From NCBI GenBank assembly GCA_003169835.1, contig PNAI01000030.1:62001-126000 (forward strand): a stretch of 64,000 nt of DNA, read 5' to 3'. The notes beneath the pieces were generated by a model. It saw only the letters and a list, made by a program, of their open reading frames with translations, had not been told where the DNA came from and searched no databases. The position numbers and the translations under genes are program-made. Within the stretch, counting starts at the first letter, position 1, and every line of letters starts with the position of its first letter. This document shows positions 59,816-64,000 of the stretch, piece by piece. This DNA comes from Hyphomicrobiales bacterium (GTDB lineage Bacteria; Pseudomonadota; Alphaproteobacteria; Rhizobiales; Xanthobacteraceae).

Positions 59816-60324
59816 GTGATCAGATCTTTCCATCGCGTAGTGTTTTCGATTGTCGTGTTGGTATCGGCATTGTTCGCAGCGCCATCATTCGCTGCTGGCG
59901 AGCCGGTTCAATATTCCGGCGAAGGAAAACCGGGCACAATCGTCGTGCGAACGAACGAGCGGCGTCTCTATTTCGTTACCGGCAATGGTCAAGCCCTACG
60001 CTACACCGTGGGAGTGGGCCGCGAAGGTAAGGCATGGTTCGGCACGACATCCATCGTCAGCAAGCACATCCGGCCGGCATGGACTCCCCCCGCCGATATC
60101 AGAGGGGGCAGGCCAGCGTATGTCATCGAGTCGGGAGCACCCAACAACCCGATGGGAGAGGCAGCGCTCGTGCTCGCGGACCATGAGCTTGCGATACACG
60201 GCACCAACAATCCGGGTTCCATCGGGGGTTTGTCTCCTGGGGCTGCATTCGTATGCACAACGCGGACATTCTGGATCTCTACAATCGCGTGAGCGTCGGA
60301 ACCCGAGTCGTGATGACGCGCTGA
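59816..60324 (+). pseudogene. L,D-transpeptidase (YkuD family) with a frameshift before the catalytic Cys
   Basis: From GTG 59816 (GGGGGTG upstream), a signal peptide ending APSFAAG leads into the YkuD domain (IVVRTNERRLYFVTGNGQALRY, AIHGTNNPGSIGG). After GGG at 60224-60226 the frame is lost: the in-frame product continues as LSPGAAFVC and stops at 60292. Shifting by one base restores FVSWGCIRMHNADILDLYNRV to a stop at 60322-60324, with the catalytic Cys codon at 60244. One base is missing in the run GGGGGTTT. Either a recent loss or a homopolymer base-calling error. Confidence 0.85.
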
Positions 60325-60575
60325 TGCGAGCCGCCTGTGGCGGCTCGGCAGCGAATTTCGTCGATCGTTCTCAAATAGCGAATATTCGGCGGCGGCAATC
60401 AACTCGCCGCCGAAAACGTATGTTTTTATGATGATTTACGGCCCTCTCCGGCATTCAGCCTGGATAAGGACTGTTCGTTCTACGATTTCCGACGATTTTA
60501 ATTAGGCAGATTAAGTGGCAGCAAAATGGACCCGGCGCGGAAAACCGCGTCCTGCCCGTCACATACTTATTGATC

Positions 60576-61235
60576 TTATTGACGGACTTCTGCGGTGGTT
60601 ATAGCCCCCGGAGGAAGCTGTTTGATGCCGTGATTGAGGTCCTTGAGATCGGTGATGAAGTCCTTTGGTAATTTCCACTTATTAAATGGCGCACGTAAGC
60701 CCAGGGACTCCGCAATATCCGCAACGTAAGCGTTGCAGTTGTATAGGGCGGCGTGCCACACGGGCGATTTCGCCTTCAATTTTGCGAGATAGACGGTCAG
60801 CTTTTGATATTCGGCCGTGGTCAAGAAAACCCGGTATCGAGCGGTAATATATTCGTCTTCGATATCACCGTCGCTGAACCCGTTCTCGGAGGGCACTGGC
60901 ACAAGATGGCCGAGCACCCATGGCACCGAGCTTTCGGTGAAGGGGTGAAGCCCGACAACGTTGCTGGCCGTGATCTTGGATCCGACCCGTCCGACCACCG
61001 CGAACGTATGTCCGTAGCTCAAGGCACTACGCGAGCGAAATTCGATGAAATAAGGTCTTCCAGTCTTCGCGGCAGGTCTGATGCTGGCTTGACTGTTCGC
61101 GGCGGCGGTTGCGGCTTGCTTCGGACCGTTCTGCACAGCAGAAGCGTCCTGTGCGCCGGCCTGAATGGTTGAGTGGAGCGTTGCCGCAAGGGCGCACAAT
61201 CCCGCAAGGAATGTGTGTCGCATCATTTTCTTCAT
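60576..61235 (-). CDS. Secreted protein with LRAT/NlpC-like His...Cys-Asn pattern, copy A
   Basis: A 219-residue protein with a signal peptide ending IQAGAQD near residue 29, then about 30 Ala/Gln-rich linker residues. The core has YFIEFRSRSALSYGHTFAVVGR (His76), LHPFTESSVPWVLGHLVPVPS (His110) and LYNCNAYVADIAESLGLRAP (Cys167-Asn168). Copy B at 62119 shares all three blocks. An early His in a strand hairpin and a later NCNxYVAD resemble permuted papain-fold enzymes such as LRAT (NCEHF) and some NlpC/P60 relatives. The catalytic function is inferred; no named family is recognised. Confidence 0.7.
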   Translation of the reverse strand: MKKMMRHTFLAGLCALAATLHSTIQAGAQDASAVQNGPKQAATAAANSQASIRPAAKTGRPYFIEFRSRSALSYGHTFAVVGRVGSKITASNVVGLHPFTESSVPWVLGHLVPVPSENGFSDGDIEDEYITARYRVFLTTAEYQKLTVYLAKLKAKSPVWHAALYNCNAYVADIAESLGLRAPFNKWKLPKDFITDLKDLNHGIKQLPPGAITTAEVRQ

Positions 61236-61236
61236 T

Positions 61237-61308
61237 GAAGCGCCTCTTCTTGGAAGGCGCCGCTACCTTGAGGAAGCGCCTCTTCTTGGAAGGCGCCGCT
61301 ACCTTGAG
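61237..61308. repeat. Two exact 36-base tandem repeats in the leader of copy A
   Basis: The unit 61237-61272 is repeated exactly at 61273-61308. Each contains GCGCCT and AGGCGC, a 6-base stem with a 9-base loop. On the minus strand the copy nearest the gene ends one base before the ATG at 61235, and its AAGAGG, the only ribosome-binding candidate, lies partly in the stem. Confidence 0.85.
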
Positions 61309-61441
61309 CGCAGGGCGCCGGACAACTGGAAGAGACCCGCGGCCCCCGACGCGAGGCAAACAGAATCAAAAGTAAAGGGTGGCCGTTCGCGCCAACCCCT
61401 TCCCCTTGACCAAGGTGATAATCACCCTGATTCACGGCGCA

Positions 61442-61463
61442 AAGATCCCAATGAAGGGATCTT
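61442..61463 (-). terminator. Hairpin downstream of the small lipoprotein gene
   Basis: AAGATCCC-AATGAA-GGGATCTT is a perfect 8-base stem, 52 bases past the lipoprotein stop in its direction of transcription. There is no long T-tract, so termination is only possible. Confidence 0.45.
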
Positions 61464-61514
61464 GCGTCTGAATTTTCGAAAGACTTTAGTTTCTCGAGTT
61501 TCTTGTAGAAAGAC

Positions 61515-61646
61515 TTAGTTTCTTGTCGAGATCGGCGCCGGGCCTTTGCCTTTGCCTTTGCCGACAAAACAGCCGCCGAGGCTCAGCGTGGTCACGACCA
61601 ATACAAGAGCCAGCGCAACTTTCTTCCACATGAACATTTTTGACAT
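61515..61646 (-). CDS. Small lipoprotein
   Basis: A 43-residue peptide from ATG 61646, with GGAGGG five bases upstream. Residues 4-25 form a lipoprotein signal with the lipobox LGGC (Cys26). The mature peptide is only 18 residues, FVGKGKGKG followed by PAPISTRN. It resembles the tiny entericidin-like lipoproteins common in Rhizobiales. It is too short for most gene callers. Beyond the stop, a diverged copy of the last 20 bases is repeated (61479-61500 region). Confidence 0.72.
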   Translation of the reverse strand: MSKMFMWKKVALALVLVVTTLSLGGCFVGKGKGKGPAPISTRN

Positions 61647-62118
61647 GGAGCCCTCCAGGAGTTTCAGACAACAAGAGCATCAATACATTTGGCGGCGCGC
61701 TACTCTAGTGTAAAAAAGCCACAGTCCACGTCAATTTGACCTATATTGGCACGCAACGATGCCTGCAAAGAGCGCTTGGCAACCGTGCACGATCGTAGAC
61801 CGGATTGAAAGACGATCGAGAATAAGCCTTTGTTTAGATTATATTTTTTGTTCTTCTCACCGCCCGCGAGCGCCCGCCAAAAATGCCAACGACGCAGTAG
61901 GGGCGGCCTCGTGCCGGAATCCGGACGAGGCACCCGAAAAGCTAGGGCGCGGGCATCGAAATAATGTTGGGCTCAAACCCGAATCGCCAAGGTCATAGCC
62001 AAATCCAATATGCCGCTCGCGGACTTGTGCCGAAGAAAATTTATAGCTGCGCAGATACCAACTCGTCGCTTATGCTGTGGCAGATATCTGATTTAGGACG
62101 GCAGGGGGACGAGGAACC
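61647..62118. other. Intergenic region between divergent lipoprotein and copy B genes
   Basis: About 470 bases, less GC-rich than average, with no credible gene on either strand. It should contain the promoters of both flanking genes, but I see no confident -35/-10 pair. Confidence 0.5.
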
Positions 62119-62802
62119 ATGGCCACCATTTATGTGTTGGCAAAGGGCGCAGCTCGGGCATTCATGTTGGCGCTGCTGTTTCTGTTGGTCGCAGGGAGCG
62201 ACCCGCAGGCGGCACCGTTAGGCCATTCCGAACAGGACGCAAACCCGACATCACCTAGAACTCCGACGACCGGCGCGTATTACATAGAATTTCGCGTCGC
62301 ACAGATTGGAGCCTACGGGCACAGCTACGTTGCATACGGACGGCTTAACGCGCAGGGCCGACCTGCGGAATTTCGTTATGCTGATCTCCATCCGATCGGC
62401 AACTACGCGTTAATGGCGCTTGGTCACCTCGTGCCAGTGCCTGCGACCACCAAGTGGGACCCTGACGTCGAGAAACTGCCAGTCTCCGCGTCATGGCAGC
62501 GTAAGTTGACCGCGGCGGAATACAATAAATTGCTGGCCGCGGTCCAACGGTCGAGAGTGAACGCAAACCCGACTTGGAACGCAGTTGCAAATAACTGCAA
62601 CCATTATGTCGCTGATTTGGCAAAGGCGATAGGACTGCGTGCGCCCTCCGATTTCCAAGTTTCGTACACATTCATACCAGCATTACGCGACCTGAATGAT
62701 CCGGCTAAAAAGAAGCGGACGTCAGCGATGCAGCCTGCGATCTGGCCACCCGTGCTGGATGACGGAATCTCCGAAGGAACAGCTAGAAAATTCCAGGGAT
62801 GA
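62119..62802 (+). CDS. Secreted protein with LRAT/NlpC-like His...Cys-Asn pattern, copy B
   Basis: A 227-residue protein with an N-terminal hydrophobic signal (residues 9-32, ending DPQAAP). The conserved blocks are YYIEFRVAQIGAYGHSYVAYGR (His68), LHPIGNYALMALGHLVPVP (His91, His103) and NNCNHYVADLAKAIGLRAP (Cys160, Asn161, His162). It is a clear paralogue of copy A, 880 bases away and inverted. NCNHYV is close to the NCEHFV of LRAT-type thiol acyltransferases. GAGGA precedes the ATG. The end overlaps the convergent ICMT-like gene by 20 bases. Confidence 0.7.
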   Translation: MATIYVLAKGAARAFMLALLFLLVAGSDPQAAPLGHSEQDANPTSPRTPTTGAYYIEFRVAQIGAYGHSYVAYGRLNAQGRPAEFRYADLHPIGNYALMALGHLVPVPATTKWDPDVEKLPVSASWQRKLTAAEYNKLLAAVQRSRVNANPTWNAVANNCNHYVADLAKAIGLRAPSDFQVSYTFIPALRDLNDPAKKKRTSAMQPAIWPPVLDDGISEGTARKFQG

Positions 62803-63367
62803 TGCGATGGGTACGCGCGACGTATTGTCGATATTGGTCGCCGAAAGTCTCTGCCATTAGCTGTTCTTCGCGCCCGATGCGGCAGAAAAACAACGTTCCG
62901 AACCCGACAATCCCCGCCGGCCCTGCGAACCAATTCGGCAACAGTAGCGCCTGCGCGACAGCCCATAGCCAAAATGCGGAATACATCGGATGTCGCAAGC
63001 GGCTGTACACTCCTGTCGTCACTAGAGCATGCTGAACGCGAATATCAAGCGTAACTGACCAGTTTCGCCCGAGATCCTTGTGCGTGCGATAGAACAGCCA
63101 CCACGACAACGCGAATGCAGCAGCGCCGACCCAAGCAAGCATGGGCTGAAACTGGTGGTTGGCGAATGCCGGCTCGCCGGTGAGCACGAAAATCGCCGGA
63201 ACGACGAACATGCCGGTGAAAGAAATAGTCAGCAGCGTAAGATCGCGCGCTCCGCCGGACCGGAGTGCCTTCGGAGTGTGTCGCGAATGCCTTTCGTGGG
63301 GGTAGCGAATGGCGTACCAGCCGGCCACTCCAAGAAACCAGATCACCTTGGCCCAAAATAAAGTCAT
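62783..63367 (-). CDS. Isoprenylcysteine carboxyl methyltransferase (ICMT/PEMT) family membrane protein
   Basis: A 194-residue membrane protein with four to five hydrophobic segments. The SAM-binding signature is clear: VTTGVYSRLRHPMYSAFWLW near residue 118 and the C-terminal REEQLMAETFGDQYRQYVARTHRIIPGIF. Bacterial members methylate small molecules or lipids; the protein-prenylcysteine role of the eukaryotic enzymes does not apply. Its start overlaps the alpha/beta hydrolase stop by four bases, so the two are cotranslated. Confidence 0.9.
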   Translation of the reverse strand: MTLFWAKVIWFLGVAGWYAIRYPHERHSRHTPKALRSGGARDLTLLTISFTGMFVVPAIFVLTGEPAFANHQFQPMLAWVGAAAFALSWWLFYRTHKDLGRNWSVTLDIRVQHALVTTGVYSRLRHPMYSAFWLWAVAQALLLPNWFAGPAGIVGFGTLFFCRIGREEQLMAETFGDQYRQYVARTHRIIPGIF

Positions 63368-64000
63368 CCTGTCGCGCTACCGTGCTTTGGTTCGTTCGGC
63401 GGCATCGCAGCATCGGTCGCAGCAGGCGGCATAACGGGTACCGGCGCGTCCGGATCGATCAGAGCGCCGTCCATCGTCATCAAAATATTTGGACCTTTCG
63501 AGGTGATGACCGAACGGGCAAATGGAATTGGACCGCAAACCATCATGAAATAATCGTAGGTCGAACGCCGCTCATTCGCCATCACAAATTGATAATGCAA
63601 GCGCATGAACCTCAGCCGGTAGCGCAGATAGGTTTGCAGTTTCAGCATATGATGAAGCCTAATGCGTCGACAGACTGGCTTGCCCTCAATGCGGTCGCCA
63701 TAGAATCGCGACAGGGTCACCGGGTTGAATTTGTAGAAGCTGATCGCGTCGGCACGTGCGTGATATTCGGCCCAGGCAATCGATGGTTCACTTACGATTT
63801 GCGCCGCGAAACGGCGAAAGCGCTCGCCGGCTGGATGTAGCGTGAATTTTGGAATCGTCGATCCAACCGTCAAAAGACATACCGAAGGACCGTGACGCCC
63901 AAGGTTTTCGTCGCGCGCGAGCGCGCGTGCAACGACTTCGATAGCAAGAGTCGCGCCGAGGCTGTGCCCAACGACGACAATCTCGTCCAACGCATTGTGA
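63364..64000 (-). CDS. Alpha/beta hydrolase-fold protein, C-terminal part (runs off the window)
   Basis: The frame is open to the right edge of the window; about 210 residues are visible. It opens with EIVVVGHSLGATLAIEVVARAL, the GHSLG nucleophile elbow of serine lipases/esterases. The strand LLTVGSTIPKF follows, then a long Arg/Tyr-rich helical region (LKLQTYLRYRLRFMRLHYQFVM) and a Pro-rich tail. The acid and His of the triad are not obvious. It is coupled by ATGA overlap to the ICMT-like membrane gene, suggesting lipid-related chemistry, which is inference. Confidence 0.78.
   Translation of the reverse strand, partial: HNALDEIVVVGHSLGATLAIEVVARALARDENLGRHGPSVCLLTVGSTIPKFTLHPAGERFRRFAAQIVSEPSIAWAEYHARADAISFYKFNPVTLSRFYGDRIEGKPVCRRIRLHHMLKLQTYLRYRLRFMRLHYQFVMANERRSTYDYFMMVCGPIPFARSVITSKGPNILMTMDGALIDPDAPVPVMPPAATDAAMPPNEPKHGSATG

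Overview
The window is GC-rich (roughly 60-65 %), densely coded chromosomal DNA from an alphaproteobacterium. It is most likely Hyphomicrobiales (Nitrobacteraceae/Xanthobacteraceae, near Bradyrhizobium, Rhodopseudomonas or Pseudolabrys). The grounds are many Bug/TctC binding proteins, UbiD decarboxylases, CoxSML-type molybdenum hydroxylases and ACMSD-like amidohydrolases, a consensus sigma-EcfG promoter, and GC-rich hairpin repeats between genes. This placement rests on gene content and style, not on a marker gene. I saw no rRNA, tRNA, CRISPR array, transposase or phage gene.

Layout. 1-11 kb: end of an amidohydrolase, two Bug binding proteins, a UbiD decarboxylase, a GMC dehydrogenase with its Tat-exported small subunit, a fluoroacetate-dehalogenase-like hydrolase, a secreted esterase-like hydrolase, and a CoxM+CoxS pair with no large subunit. 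11-13 kb: an ABC-2 exporter. 12.9-16.8 kb: an ArsR-led cassette with four SRPBCC/AHSA1 paralogues (one a pseudogene), a VOC protein, DUF1428 and a GST, behind a clear promoter and operator. 17.5-22.8 kb: a second, complete molybdenum hydroxylase with a UbiD gene between its large and small subunits. 22.9-26.7 kb: crotonase, luciferase-like monooxygenase and thiamine-diphosphate (ThDP) enzyme. 26.7-29.3 kb: small secreted proteins, including a collagen-like lipoprotein. 29.5-33.9 kb: monooxygenase, DoxX, class II aldolase and a NitT/TauT-type ABC importer. 33.9-37 kb: small proteins, a stress promoter, a candidate structured RNA and hairpin repeats. 37-43 kb: an operon of ThDP enzyme, ABC ATPase, two different permeases and aldehyde dehydrogenase. 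43-50.5 kb: a soluble chemoreceptor, a methyltransferase, a frameshifted acyl-CoA-dehydrogenase-like gene, a dehydrogenase, a LivK-like protein and an intradiol dioxygenase. 50.7-58.6 kb: an ACMSD-like decarboxylase, then a likely arginine/ornithine module (amino-acid ABC importer, guanidine-modifying enzyme, ornithine aminotransferase, Lrp). 59-64 kb: cell-envelope genes, including a CAP protein, a broken L,D-transpeptidase, two paralogous secreted proteins with an LRAT/NlpC-like His...Cys-Asn pattern, a small lipoprotein, an ICMT-like methyltransferase and the end of an alpha/beta hydrolase.

Most of the window looks like accessory catabolism: uptake systems next to flavin, molybdenum, prenyl-FMN and ThDP enzymes for organic acids and aromatics. 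The less described material is the CoxM-CoxL-UbiD-CoxS operon, the two ABC importers without binding proteins, the paralogous His/Cys secreted proteins with a duplicated leader hairpin, the stress-promoter-driven repeat protein and the promoter-led noncoding stretch near 36.1 kb. Three genes carry frameshifts. This may be real decay or draft-assembly error and should be settled from reads.
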